NCBI RefSeq assembly: GCF_945980375.1
Contig: NZ_CAMFQO010000005.1
Location: 1-64,000, forward strand
Length of the DNA: 64,000 bases
DNA from: an uncultured Eubacterium sp.
GTDB taxonomy: Bacteria > Bacillota > Clostridia > Oscillospirales > Acutalibacteraceae
Reading direction: 5' to 3'
Both the position numbers and the translations under genes were made by a program. Below are positions 1 through 8,006 of the stretch, piece by piece. The notes under the pieces were generated by a model. The model saw only the letters and a list, made by a program, of their open reading frames with translations. It had not been told where the DNA came from and made no database searches. Each line of letters begins with the position of its first letter. Positions within the stretch are counted from its first letter, which is position 1.

Positions 1-863
1 AGAACAGAAAAGGATAGCATGTATGAACTGTCCGCAAAAAATGACCGACTGATATGGTTCAGCGTGAGGGCAGAATTTTGCGTAAAGGCAACGAAAACAA
101 GGAGGTGTTTATTTATCGTTATATTGCCGAGGGTAGCTTTGATTCATATTCTTGGCAAATACTTGAAACTAAGCAGAATTTCATATCACAATTTTTGAGC
201 GGAAGCACATATCAAAGGTGCATCGCAGATCTTGAGGAAAGTGTTTTAACTTATGCCGAAGTTAAGGCATTGGCACTTTCAAATCCATTGATGAAAGAAA
301 AGGCAGAAAAAGAAAACGAACTTAAAAATCTGCTTATTCTCAGTGCAAAGAATAATGAATATGAGTGGTCTCTCAAGGAAGAATATAAAGAATTAAAAGA
401 CGCTATTGAAAGACAAAAAATTCGCCTTTCCAACTCAAAATACAATGCACAATATATACAGGAAATCAGTAACACAATTTTAGCGAAACTCAAAGAATTT
501 AAAAATTCCTTCACTCCTGAATTTATTAATTCAAAATCCGATAATATTAATATAGATTTTTTCAATTTCAGTATTTATCCACCATATAATCAAGATAAAA
601 AGAAACCGTATTTATTTATTGAAAGGCTTGAAACAAAATATATTTTATATGTTGGGGAAAGCGCTTCGGGCAATGCAAGAAGACTCAAAAATTTCTTTTC
701 AACATTTGATTTGCAGATCAAAAAAGACAAAGAAGCATTGCTAAATCTTGAAAAACGAAAATTTGATATTGAAAATCACGAAAGCAAATCCCAATACAAA
801 GAGCAAATTAAAAAATGTAGAGATGAGCTTGCAGAAATTGAAAAGCAACTTTCTTTATACTAA
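1..863 (+). pseudogene. C-terminal fragment of a mobile-element SNF2/DEAD-type helicase, 5' broken
   Basis: The reading frame that is open from 54 begins in the helicase motif VI region (VQREGRILRKGNENKEVFIY), typical of the very large helicase/methylase proteins carried by Firmicutes conjugative elements, followed by a coiled-coil-rich tail of about 200 residues. In those proteins motif VI is preceded by a stretch like DCPWRPTD. Here NCP is readable in a different frame at about 26-34 and PTD in the ORF frame at about 45-53, with a stop (tga, 42-44) between them, so the ATG at 54 is an internal Met and not a real start. This suggests a small frameshift indel near 35-44, or a truncation. The gene would begin outside the window. 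It could not be an active helicase alone, because the Walker domains are not in this fragment. Confident on family, moderately confident that it is broken. Confidence 0.7.
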
Positions 864-940
864 ATCGTTGCCGTGAAAATTATCTGGATATTAAAACTCC
901 TTTGTGGTATTGTGTGGTACTGCAAAGGAGTTGATTATTT

Positions 941-1189
941 ATGACAACACTACAAGATTTATGGTATGGGAATATTAGACCAAACGAAGATAAAGTTATT
1001 AGTGACGAGGAGAAAAGATTGGTTGAGTTGATTGCACGGCATCACGAAACATTATCTTCTTCCCTCAAGAATGATGAGTTAGTTGTGTTTGAAAAATATG
1101 TTGATTGTTTTACCGAATACGCTTCATTGATTGAGGCTCAGGCATTTGAAATCGGTTTCAAATTAGCACTCAAACTAATGAAAGAATAG
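941..1189 (+). CDS. DUF6809-like small protein of mobile element
   Basis: An 82-residue protein opening with MTTLQDLWYGNIRPNE, a pattern I associate with the DUF6809 family found in Firmicutes integrative elements. The rest is predicted helical (FEKYVDCFTEYASLIEAQAFEIGFKLALKLM). The ATG follows a GGAG-containing site (aaaggagttgattattt). It lies 77 bp after the helicase fragment and 9 bp before the next small gene, so it is probably co-transcribed cargo of the element. Members have no known biochemical function. Confidence 0.7.
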   Translation: MTTLQDLWYGNIRPNEDKVISDEEKRLVELIARHHETLSSSLKNDELVVFEKYVDCFTEYASLIEAQAFEIGFKLALKLMKE

Positions 1190-1198
1190 GAGAACATC

Positions 1199-1480
1199 AT
1201 GTGTAAGATTATTGAATCTTATAGACACGCAGAGCTTATCTCTGTTGAAAAAATATCGGATAAAAATTATCGTGATTGGAGATGGCGTGAGTGTTTCCTT
1301 TTCCTAGAAGGTCAGTTGTATATTTTAGAAAGTAAAGATATAAGACAAGGAGAATGCTTCATATATTTCAATCTTAGAGATGGTTATCTAAGAACAAATT
1401 TCGGAACATATATAATCGAAGATAACATAATCACAATGACAACCAAAAACAGCGTTTACAAATTCAAGATTTACCATTGA
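1199..1480 (+). CDS. hypothetical protein (mobile-element cargo)
   Basis: A 93-residue protein I do not recognise. It contains many aromatic and charged residues (NYRDWRWRECFLFLEGQLYIL) and looks beta-rich, with no signal peptide or membrane segment. The ATG sits 9 bp after the DUF6809-like gene with an aggaga ribosome site (1189-1194), so the two are probably translated from one transcript. A hairpin terminator follows at about 1510. Base composition is as AT-rich as the flanking element genes. No function is proposed. Confidence 0.6.
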   Translation: MCKIIESYRHAELISVEKISDKNYRDWRWRECFLFLEGQLYILESKDIRQGECFIYFNLRDGYLRTNFGTYIIEDNIITMTTKNSVYKFKIYH

Positions 1481-1509
1481 TAACAAAATAGGATTGACCC
1501 AAACAGTAA

Positions 1510-1548
1510 AAAATGCAGTCGAAAATCGGCTGCATTACTTTTTGTTTA
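1510..1548 (+). terminator. intrinsic terminator between convergent genes
   Basis: Stem AATGCAG...CTGCATT with a short loop, followed by ACTTTTTG on the plus strand. The A-run on its other side allows it to serve the convergent AraC-type gene as well. Confidence 0.55.
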
Positions 1549-1553
1549 TAAAC

Positions 1554-2420
1554 CTATTCATTTTTGGAAATCGGAAGATAGATTTCAATATATCTTTCTT
1601 CTTTATTAATCATAGTCCAGTTAGTTACATAAAGCTGATTGCGTTCATCATCTAATTTGTATCCGCTATTTAACAGCCATTCATTATCAACAAGTGTATG
1701 ATAATATACATCCTTTAACTGTTCTGTAGGATACTTGCATTTTTCGGTTGTTACCTTTGCGAATAAACCGCCGTCGAAATGTACTTTTTCACATCCGGCT
1801 GGAGTATTGTCGCATTTTGTGCAGATGCAGTGAACATACTGAAAATCATCAATCTTTTTATAAACTTCATACCAGATGTGGTCATCTGTCATTATATCGT
1901 TTTGCTCTTTTCTTGATGCTTCCCACGCGTCGTCATCATTATCCCATCGAATATCAATATCTGTATTCATATTGCCGGGAGCGATAGTTTTGTAGCCTGT
2001 AAAATCTTGACTGCCTAACTTAACAATTTCAAATTTCATTTTGCTTCCTCCGTTTACTTTGATTTCAAGTGTGATTTTGTTAAATAGGTTAAAATTTGTT
2101 TTACCCTTTTTGACCTTGTTAGGATTGATGCCGTGGAATTCTTTAAAAGCTCTTGAAAAGCCTTCACTGCTGTCATATCCGTACTTCAAAGCAATATCAA
2201 GTACAGAGCTTTTATTGTTGATTAGTTCAAAAGCGGCAAGCGTCAGTCTGCGATTTCTGATATATTCTCCGACTGTATATCCTGTGATGCTCAAAAAAGT
2301 TTTCTGAAACTGATTGATATTCATTGAAGTAACGAACTGTAAATTATCATATTTTATTTCTTCCATTAAGTTACTTTCAATATAATCAATACCATTTTGC
2401 AAGTTGTCAACTTGATTCAT
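1554..2420 (-). CDS. AraC-family regulator with GyrI-like effector domain
   Basis: About 288 residues. Residues 1-105 form an AraC-type double helix-turn-helix (VGEYIRNRRLTLAAFELINN...VLDIALKYGYDSSEGFSRAFKEFHGINP). Residues ~130-288 resemble the GyrI/AraC-E bacterial transcription-activation effector domain that binds small hydrophobic ligands (MKFEIVKLGSQDFTGYKTIAPG...YIEIYLPI). I choose the second ATG (2420): the AAAGGAGG site directly abuts the first ATG (2426) but is 6 nt from the second. This architecture (Rob/MarA type) usually controls drug or stress responses. No obvious target gene lies next to it, and the gene sits inside the mobile-element remnant. Confidence 0.82.
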   Translation of the reverse strand: MNQVDNLQNGIDYIESNLMEEIKYDNLQFVTSMNINQFQKTFLSITGYTVGEYIRNRRLTLAAFELINNKSSVLDIALKYGYDSSEGFSRAFKEFHGINPNKVKKGKTNFNLFNKITLEIKVNGGSKMKFEIVKLGSQDFTGYKTIAPGNMNTDIDIRWDNDDDAWEASRKEQNDIMTDDHIWYEVYKKIDDFQYVHCICTKCDNTPAGCEKVHFDGGLFAKVTTEKCKYPTEQLKDVYYHTLVDNEWLLNSGYKLDDERNQLYVTNWTMINKEERYIEIYLPISKNE

Positions 2421-2625
2421 ATTCATCCTCCTTTCAACACTATTTTAGTAAACGGAGAGTAATTTTTCTTGATATTTAAAATTTATTTTTATCGGTTATA
2501 TATTCCAAGAGGTTTAGTTGTTATCCTATGAAATATTTCGTTAATCTTATCATACTCACAGGCAATTGCATAAATTAATCTATGCCGAATGCTTTGCGAT
2601 AAGTTCCTTTAATAATTTTGAGAAA

Positions 2626-3651
2626 CTAATATCCTTCTTCATCGGCAAAGTCTTTACCTTTGCTGTATGCTTGATAGTTTGGAGTTTGTTCCTTGATTTC
2701 AGAGATGAGCTTGTCACCGTCGTAATTTCCGTTTTTGTAATCAGCGATTTTTGGTTCAAACATTTCAACCCAGTTATAATAATCATAAAAGAAATCGTAG
2801 CTGTCAAGTTTACTTCTTGTGCAGTACATTTCAATTCTGTGCTTTTCTTTGTGGTACAAATCAAGCACAGGATCGTTCTTAATATTTCTATGGTAAGTCA
2901 GCTTGGCTCCAAGCACCTTGCAGGTCTTACCTTTAATGTTCACCCTGTCACAGTACAGGGTGACTTTTTTCGTTTTAGGAACAAAATATTTGTCGCAGTA
3001 CTTACACTGTGCAATCATTGGATTTGAAATTACATAGTTGTAAAAAAGTGCATTGTAGTAATCGGCAATAGAATCAAGCAACAAATATTCTTTTGATGCC
3101 TTGTCCTTGTATTCAAATATGGTTTGCAGATTTAGGTTTAACTCCCGGTCGTACATAGCAACATTTTTTCTGTCTTCATTGATTAGCTGTATATGTGATA
3201 GGTGCGTTAAATCCTTTTTGAAATTAAATTGCATATAGATTATGGTTTCGATTTCATACCAAACCTTATCCATATCATCAATATTGATTTGACCTTGAGT
3301 TTGTTCTTCCAATCTTTGAATTAAGCATAACAGAATTGCAGAAATAGGATGTGAATATTTCTTAATTTCTTTCACTATCCTTTTTGCCTCAACAAAGAAT
3401 TGTCTGTAAGTGAAGAAGTCGGAATTGTTTTGCTTAACCTTGTTATAAAACTTTGAAAGTCTCTTTCTGCCCTGTGATATAAACGACAAATCTGCTTCAA
3501 GCATTTTGAATATTTCGTTATTAACCGTTGACTCATAATAATGCTCAAAGCAACCGTCCTTTGTTTCTTCGTAATAGTATAACTCTATTTCTTTTCCATT
3601 GTGAACATAGAGCCTTGCCGGCTCTAACATATAGTAGTTAATCGGATTCAA
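2626..3651 (-). CDS. DUF6076-like protein with a Cys-rich zinc site
   Basis: A 341-residue, largely helical protein. Near residues 215-245 it carries CKYCDKYFVPKTKKVTLYCDR, a CxxC...C pattern likely to bind zinc, as in DUF6076 proteins common in Firmicutes mobile elements. The start is TTG, 9 nt after aaggaagtg. No enzymatic motif is visible. It lies on the opposite strand from most element genes, between the AraC regulator and the HTH gene. Role unknown; it is confidently a coding gene because of its length, the clean ribosome site and the family-like Cys motif. Confidence 0.7.
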   Translation of the reverse strand: MNPINYYMLEPARLYVHNGKEIELYYYEETKDGCFEHYYESTVNNEIFKMLEADLSFISQGRKRLSKFYNKVKQNNSDFFTYRQFFVEAKRIVKEIKKYSHPISAILLCLIQRLEEQTQGQINIDDMDKVWYEIETIIYMQFNFKKDLTHLSHIQLINEDRKNVAMYDRELNLNLQTIFEYKDKASKEYLLLDSIADYYNALFYNYVISNPMIAQCKYCDKYFVPKTKKVTLYCDRVNIKGKTCKVLGAKLTYHRNIKNDPVLDLYHKEKHRIEMYCTRSKLDSYDFFYDYYNWVEMFEPKIADYKNGNYDGDKLISEIKEQTPNYQAYSKGKDFADEEGY

Positions 3652-3826
3652 GCAATCACTTCCTTGTGATGGATTAAAAATTGAAAAATCGTAATTATCA
3701 ATCCCTCACGCAAAAAGTTGAGGGGTACGGTTCAATTCTGCTACCATAATATCACAAGGAGGTGGTACAGGCAATAATAATACATCAATAGTACAGAAAA
3801 TGTATCTGTGGCAAGGAGGTGAAAAA

Positions 3827-4111
3827 ATGAATCGTAAAGAAGGTAATTATTTTCGTGTTCCAAATGATATATTCGGCAGTGGAATTGAAAAGAGAGCATT
3901 CGTTGTTTACTGCTACCTGTCAAGGTGCTCGGATATGAAAACAAGGCAATGCTATCCATCACTTAAAACAATAGCAAAGGCTTGCAACTTATCTGTCACA
4001 ACAGTAAGACGAGCATTGGCTGATTTGGAAAACGGTGGCTGGATTGATATAGCCCAAAGGTTCACAGACAACGGTCAGGAATCAAACCTATACACAGTGC
4101 TAAATATTTAG
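3827..4111 (+). CDS. HTH_36-type helix-turn-helix protein
   Basis: About 94 residues. Opening NRKEGNYFRVPNDIF followed by a winged-helix core (CYPSLKTIAKACNLSVTTVRRALADLENGGWI) matches the HTH_36 domain seen in plasmid and conjugative-element replication or regulatory proteins. The track start at 3800 is not favoured: the ATG at 3827 follows a strong AAGGAGGTG at 3814-3822, placed inside the longer ORF. It probably binds DNA as a regulator or as the N-terminal part of a RepA-like initiator; the protein ends soon after the HTH, so the initiator body is absent. Confidence 0.75.
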   Translation: MNRKEGNYFRVPNDIFGSGIEKRAFVVYCYLSRCSDMKTRQCYPSLKTIAKACNLSVTTVRRALADLENGGWIDIAQRFTDNGQESNLYTVLNI

Positions 4112-4561
4112 GCTACCCCAGTGGTCAAAAGTAGCAACAAACAATTAAAAACCCTTTCAAAAAACTTAATACGAATACGACAAGGTAATCGGCTAACACA
4201 CAAAAATCAATTGTGAGCAATTTGTGAGAGCGATTTGAGAGGTTAAAAGACAACTTAATAACGGCGATATGCTGACGATTTTGGAGTGAAATCAGCCTCA
4301 AAAAATAGGGTGGATTTTTAAGCAGGATAAAGCAGTGTGCTTAAAAGCACCCTGCGAATCACATCGGACCGGCAGTGCCGACCGAAAAAGTCAGTGTTTT
4401 AAGTGGGTTTGAGAGTTAGTGCAGGCTAAAATCCTTGGTGTCTTTCAGTGTTACGAAAATGACGGTTTGATGAAAAATTGATGTCTTTAATATGGTAACA
4501 CCCCATATTATAGACTTTTCGGGAGGTCTAATGTTGGTGTAATAAGAAATAGGAGGTAAAA
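4112..4561. other. 450-bp non-coding stretch, possible transfer-origin region
   Basis: No credible ORF. It holds a small hairpin (CGGCAGTGCCG region near 4369-4382) and, just before the next gene, an imperfect inverted repeat with arms TAACACC...TAGAC and GTCTA...GGTGTAA around 4495-4541. A structured AT-rich tract directly upstream of ribbon-helix-helix-like genes is the usual place for an oriT or for an autoregulatory operator. Neither can be shown from sequence alone. Confidence 0.35.
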
Positions 4562-4978
4562 ATGAGCAATGAAAATAAGCAAAGAGTTGCTCTGTATCTG
4601 GATAAAGAGTTAGTCCGAAACGCAGACATAATCAAAACTAAATACGGTTACAAATCACGCAATGATTTCTACGCCAAAGCAATAGAAGCATTTATCGCAA
4701 ATAAAATTATCGAAAGCAATGACAATGCCATTTGCGAAATACTTGCCAAAGCGATTGAAAAGAGCAGTGAAAAAAGCAAGGGTGCTATTGCACAAGGCTT
4801 GTTCAGATATGCAGTTCAATTGGAAATGCTGATGAGAATGTATGCTGAAGATACACAGCACTCTCCAAATGAGATTCGTGCAATAGAGCGTGAGGCAATC
4901 AATAATGTTCAGCGAAAGCGTGGCAAGGTTAATCTTGAAGAAATCATTGCAGGATACTACAACGACTATAACGGTTAG
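4562..4978 (+). CDS. ribbon-helix-helix-like protein, mobilisation accessory candidate (copy 1)
   Basis: A 138-residue protein with a CopG/Arc-like opening (QRVALYLDKELVRNADIIKTKYGYKSRNDFYAKAIEAFIANK): one beta-strand then two helices, as in RHH DNA-binding proteins. The C-terminal half (AIAQGLFRYAVQLEMLMRMYA) is helical and is shared with the next gene. AGGAGG lies 5 nt before the ATG. The pair 4562/4988 are paralogues 9 bp apart, downstream of an inverted repeat. RHH proteins in that position often act as relaxosome accessory (MobC-like) or partition factors. No relaxase is seen nearby. Confidence 0.65.
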   Translation: MSNENKQRVALYLDKELVRNADIIKTKYGYKSRNDFYAKAIEAFIANKIIESNDNAICEILAKAIEKSSEKSKGAIAQGLFRYAVQLEMLMRMYAEDTQHSPNEIRAIEREAINNVQRKRGKVNLEEIIAGYYNDYNG

Positions 4979-4987
4979 GAGGAAAAA

Positions 4988-5383
4988 TTGAATAAGATAC
5001 ATTTCAATGCAAGGTTAAGCGAAAGCACTATGGAAATCATTGATAAGTATTATCAATTTGATAATTACAATTCCAAATCGGAATTCATTGAAGAAGCCAT
5101 AAAGCATTATGATTCTTATCTTAACGCAGAGGCATCTACTGAATTTCTTGAAGCGGTAATTGATGATGCAGTAAAAAATAATATGGAAGCCATAGCAAAT
5201 CGTATCGGAACTGTACTGTTCAAGCAGGCAGTTGAGATTGATATGATGATGCATGTTACTGCTGCTACCAATGAAATTGACGAAGGAACGCTGAGCAAGT
5301 TAAGAGGAGAGTGTGTTCAGGAGGTTAAATCTTCACTCGGTCGAATTAGCTTTGACAGTGCAGTAAGAATTCAAAAAGGATAA
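4988..5383 (+). CDS. ribbon-helix-helix-like protein (copy 2, paralogue of upstream gene)
   Basis: 131 residues, starting with TTG 5 nt after AGGAGG. The N-terminus (FNARLSESTMEIIDKYYQFDNYNSKSEFIEEAIKHY) is RHH-like. The middle (GTVLFKQAVEIDMMMHVTAATNEI) aligns with GLFRYAVQLEMLMRMYAEDTQHS of the preceding gene, so the two arose by duplication and may form heteromers. They sit 9 bp apart and are surely co-transcribed. Function inferred only from fold and location. Confidence 0.62.
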   Translation: MNKIHFNARLSESTMEIIDKYYQFDNYNSKSEFIEEAIKHYDSYLNAEASTEFLEAVIDDAVKNNMEAIANRIGTVLFKQAVEIDMMMHVTAATNEIDEGTLSKLRGECVQEVKSSLGRISFDSAVRIQKG

Positions 5384-5431
5384 TAAAAAGTCCCGGTTGG
5401 TTGAGAGCCAGCCGGGCAGAAAGGAAATTTT

Positions 5432-5479
5432 ATGAAAAGAATTTATTATGAAAAATTTGAAACGGAGGTGATGTTTTAA
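5432..5479 (+). CDS. 15-codon leader-like mini-ORF
   Basis: ATG to TAA encoding MKRIYYEKFETEVMF with an aaagga site 6 nt upstream. It is in the same frame as the 5507 small gene, separated only by the TAA, so it may be a leader peptide or the split N-terminus of that gene. Low confidence as a functional product. Confidence 0.25.
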   Translation: MKRIYYEKFETEVMF

Positions 5480-5506
5480 CCTAACAAACTTGCATTGGTG
5501 ATAATA

Positions 5507-5650
5507 TTGGATTTCAATATTAAGAATGTACCAAGTGAAGTTTGGGAATCTATCGCCGAGTTGATTTATCCGCAGGTTGTAGAGTATTTTGAAAACGAAG
5601 AAAATCAAAACAAATATGAGCTTTGGTTAAAGCAACAAAGCGATAAATGA
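5507..5650 (+). CDS. small acidic protein of mobile element
   Basis: 47 residues from TTG (5507), absent from the ORF track because of its size. The sequence DFNIKNVPSEVWESIAELIYP...YELWLKQQ looks like a real folded helix pair and resembles small proteins commonly found in Firmicutes conjugative elements. Start choice is uncertain: GTG 5498 and TTG 5495 are in frame, and a GGAGGTG lies further up at 5464. A hairpin terminator follows directly. Confidence 0.45.
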   Translation: MDFNIKNVPSEVWESIAELIYPQVVEYFENEENQNKYELWLKQQSDK

Positions 5651-5654
5651 GAAA

Positions 5655-5686
5655 AGGCAAGAGCGTAAAAACTCTTGCCTAATTTA
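5655..5686 (+). terminator. intrinsic terminator ending the mobile-element operon
   Basis: Perfect stem AGGCAAGAG/CTCTTGCCT with a short A-rich loop, then AATTTATT. It closes the plus-strand run of element genes. Confidence 0.6.
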
Positions 5687-5711
5687 TTATCTTGCGTAAA
5701 GGTGACTTATG

Positions 5712-5760
5712 CAAAAAGAAAATCCGAACCCATCGCCTAAAAACGTGAAGTTCGGATTTA
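5712..5760 (-). terminator. terminator of tRNA-Asn
   Basis: Inverted repeat AAATCCGAAC/GTTCGGATTT just downstream of the tRNA on the minus strand, followed in that direction by TCTTTTTG. Confidence 0.6.
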
Positions 5761-5767
5761 TCCAATA

Positions 5768-5843
5768 TGGCTCCCCCTGTTGGACTTGAACCAACGACAA
5801 CTCGGTTAACAGCCGAGTGCTCTACCGACTGAGCTAAGGAGGA
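5768..5843 (-). tRNA. tRNA-Asn (GTT)
   Basis: On the minus strand a full cloverleaf is readable: acceptor TCCTCCT/AGGGGGA, D-arm GCTC...GAGC, anticodon arm CTCGG-CTGTTAA-CCGAG giving anticodon GTT, T-arm GTTGG-TTCAAGT-CCAAC, discriminator G and an encoded CCA. The anticodon identifies asparagine. Its 3' end faces the mobile-element genes to the left, so it is a plausible integration target. The T-arm and 3' end appear intact. Confidence 0.95.
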
Positions 5844-5938
5844 ATGTCTTTCTTTCTCTCTCGAGTGCTCACATATAATATCACTTTACAAAAGAGATGT
5901 CAAGACCTTTTTTATATTTTTTTGAATTTTTTTATCTG

Positions 5939-7864
5939 CTAATATCTTATGTATACATTCATTTCATTCTCGCCGCGGTTGCCCCATTTGCAGTACGGAA
6001 TCAGTATTATTTCCTGTTCATCCTCTGCGGGTTTAATGAAGTCAAAATACAGCTCATCATTCTGTCTTTGGCGAAATCCCTTTGCCTTGACTGTACCGCT
6101 TTTACTGTCGTAAATCGGCTGGGTATCTGCGTCTATTCTAAGCATTTGCAAATCAGCCCCGTTGTCAATCTCCTCGACACAGTATACAAACGGACCTCGG
6201 CACACCGAAAGCTTTCCTACATTTTCTCTCACAAGATTTGAACAGCCTACAAGTCTGACAGACATATTGAAATGAGCATTAACGGTGACTTCGTTTGATA
6301 CATCAAAATATGCGTAGCCGTTGGCTATTCTTGCTTTTTTGTCAAACGAATAGTCCTTGCACCAAGCGGGAATTCTTAATGCAACGGTGGTTTCTTTTTT
6401 GGGTGATATTGTGATGCTAACCTTTCCGTTTTCGGTATATTTTGAATTAACGACAACGGTTGCGTTATTTGCACGGTATTCGCCGCCGATATATTGATGT
6501 ATATATATAATGTTATTATTTTCGGTTATACAGTATTCTCCTATTGATGACAGAAGCCTTGCAAGATTCGGCGGACAGCAGGCACAGCCAAACCATTTTT
6601 GACGTTCTGTTTTTACGTGACGCTTTCTGCTATCGCATTTGCTTGCCTTAGGCAAAACCTCAAGCGGATTAACATAGAAAAATCTGTCGCCGTCCTCGTT
6701 CATTCCTGCAAGCACCGTATTGTACAATGCACGCTCAATAGTATCGCCTATTTGTGAGTTCGGTGAGATTTTCAGCATCCTCATTCCGAAAAATATTAAT
6801 CCTATGGAGGCACAGGTTTCGCAATACGCTAAGTCGTTCGGTAGGTCATAATCAAAGGAAAATGCTTCGCCGTCAACCGTGGAGCCAATGCCTCCGGTAA
6901 TGTACATCTTTTTTTGCGTGATGCTTTGCCATATCTTTTGGCATGCCGAATAAAGCTCATCATCTTTAAGCAGTCTTGCAGCATCTGCCATACCGCTGTA
7001 AAGGTAAACCCCTCTTACAGCGTGCCCCACTGCATCCTTTTGTTCCTTTACGGGAAGGTGAGCCTGATTGTATACATAGCCGTTGCCGTCGGTTTTTATG
7101 CCTTGTTCAATGTCAAAATAGTATGGCTTTGTGCCACGTTCGTTGATGAAAAATTCTGCTGTGTCAAGATATTGCCTTTTGCCTGAGGCCTCATAAAGCT
7201 TTATCAGTGCCATCTCTGCAATTTCGTGACCGGGGTATCCTCGTTTTGCGTTGCTGTTAAAGGTTGAACATATTAAATCCGCAAAGAGCATTGCACATTC
7301 AAGAAGCCTGCGGTTGCAGGTTGCCTCATAGAAAGCAACGCCCGCCTCTGCCAAATGGCCAAAGCAGTAAAGGTCGTGATAATCGTGAAGATTGGTGAAA
7401 ATATTTTTGGGATTATTGATGGTATACAAGGTGTCCAAATAACCGTTTGGCTCCTGCGCAGAGCAAATCAAATCAATAACCTCGCAGGCATTTTTATACA
7501 GCGTATCATCCCATTTATTAGTTAAGGAATAAGCAACTGCCTCAAGCCATTTGTAGGCATCCGAGTCTTGAAAAACCCAGCCGTGAAAAGCATTTTCGTT
7601 TGCGTTATTGTCATCGTAATGCCATTTGTCAGTAGGGTATACAGGCAGAGACTCTCCGTTTTTTCTTGCTTCAACAGCCCTTGATGCTTTTTTGAAATTC
7701 TCTATACAATAGCTTTTTTCTGCATTTTCAATTCGGTCGTTAAGCGCTTCGTATTGATAGGGAATAACGCTTTGCGAGATTTTATTTTGGATATTGCTCC
7801 AAAAGCCGTCGTCAATTTTTATGTTTTTTAATTTGACCTGATTTGAATATTGTTTTGTGTCCAT
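5939..7864 (-). CDS. GH127 beta-L-arabinofuranosidase family glycosidase
   Basis: About 641 residues, cytoplasmic (no signal peptide). The family hallmark KWFGCACCPPNLARLLSSIGEY gives the Cys pair used for zinc and catalysis in HypBA1-type GH127 enzymes; upstream YCETCASIGLIFF supplies the further Cys and acid region, and the N-terminus (VKLKNIKIDDGFWSNIQNKI) is also typical. It releases L-arabinofuranose from plant arabinan or glycoprotein oligosaccharides. The track start at 7948 adds 28 residues without family similarity and contains a promoter-like sequence, so I start at 7864 (MDTKQYSNQ). It is divergent from the pseudokinase gene and monocistronic. No transporter or regulator lies beside it. 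Confidence 0.9.
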   Translation of the reverse strand: MDTKQYSNQVKLKNIKIDDGFWSNIQNKISQSVIPYQYEALNDRIENAEKSYCIENFKKASRAVEARKNGESLPVYPTDKWHYDDNNANENAFHGWVFQDSDAYKWLEAVAYSLTNKWDDTLYKNACEVIDLICSAQEPNGYLDTLYTINNPKNIFTNLHDYHDLYCFGHLAEAGVAFYEATCNRRLLECAMLFADLICSTFNSNAKRGYPGHEIAEMALIKLYEASGKRQYLDTAEFFINERGTKPYYFDIEQGIKTDGNGYVYNQAHLPVKEQKDAVGHAVRGVYLYSGMADAARLLKDDELYSACQKIWQSITQKKMYITGGIGSTVDGEAFSFDYDLPNDLAYCETCASIGLIFFGMRMLKISPNSQIGDTIERALYNTVLAGMNEDGDRFFYVNPLEVLPKASKCDSRKRHVKTERQKWFGCACCPPNLARLLSSIGEYCITENNNIIYIHQYIGGEYRANNATVVVNSKYTENGKVSITISPKKETTVALRIPAWCKDYSFDKKARIANGYAYFDVSNEVTVNAHFNMSVRLVGCSNLVRENVGKLSVCRGPFVYCVEEIDNGADLQMLRIDADTQPIYDSKSGTVKAKGFRQRQNDELYFDFIKPAEDEQEIILIPYCKWGNRGENEMNVYIRY

Positions 7865-7879
7865 ATAATCACCGAGATT

Positions 7880-7908
7880 ATTATAGTACATACCGCATAC
7901 TTGTTCAA
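7880..7908 (-). promoter_or_regulatory. sigma-A-type promoter for the GH127 gene
   Basis: On the minus strand TTGAAC, 17 nt, then a perfect TATAAT. It lies inside the N-terminal extension of the longest ORF, which supports the internal start at 7864 and predicts a very short leader. Confidence 0.5.
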
Positions 7909-8006
7909 CATTTTTACGAGCCTTGTTTACACTTTGTTCGCTTGACATTATCGGATAATGTTGATATTATTATATAATAAGCATTAATATATGTGGAGTG
8001 AAATTA

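Noticed and set aside
7865-7948. N-terminal 28 residues of the GH127 track ORF
   Set aside because: They contain a TTGAAC-17-TATAAT promoter and no family similarity.
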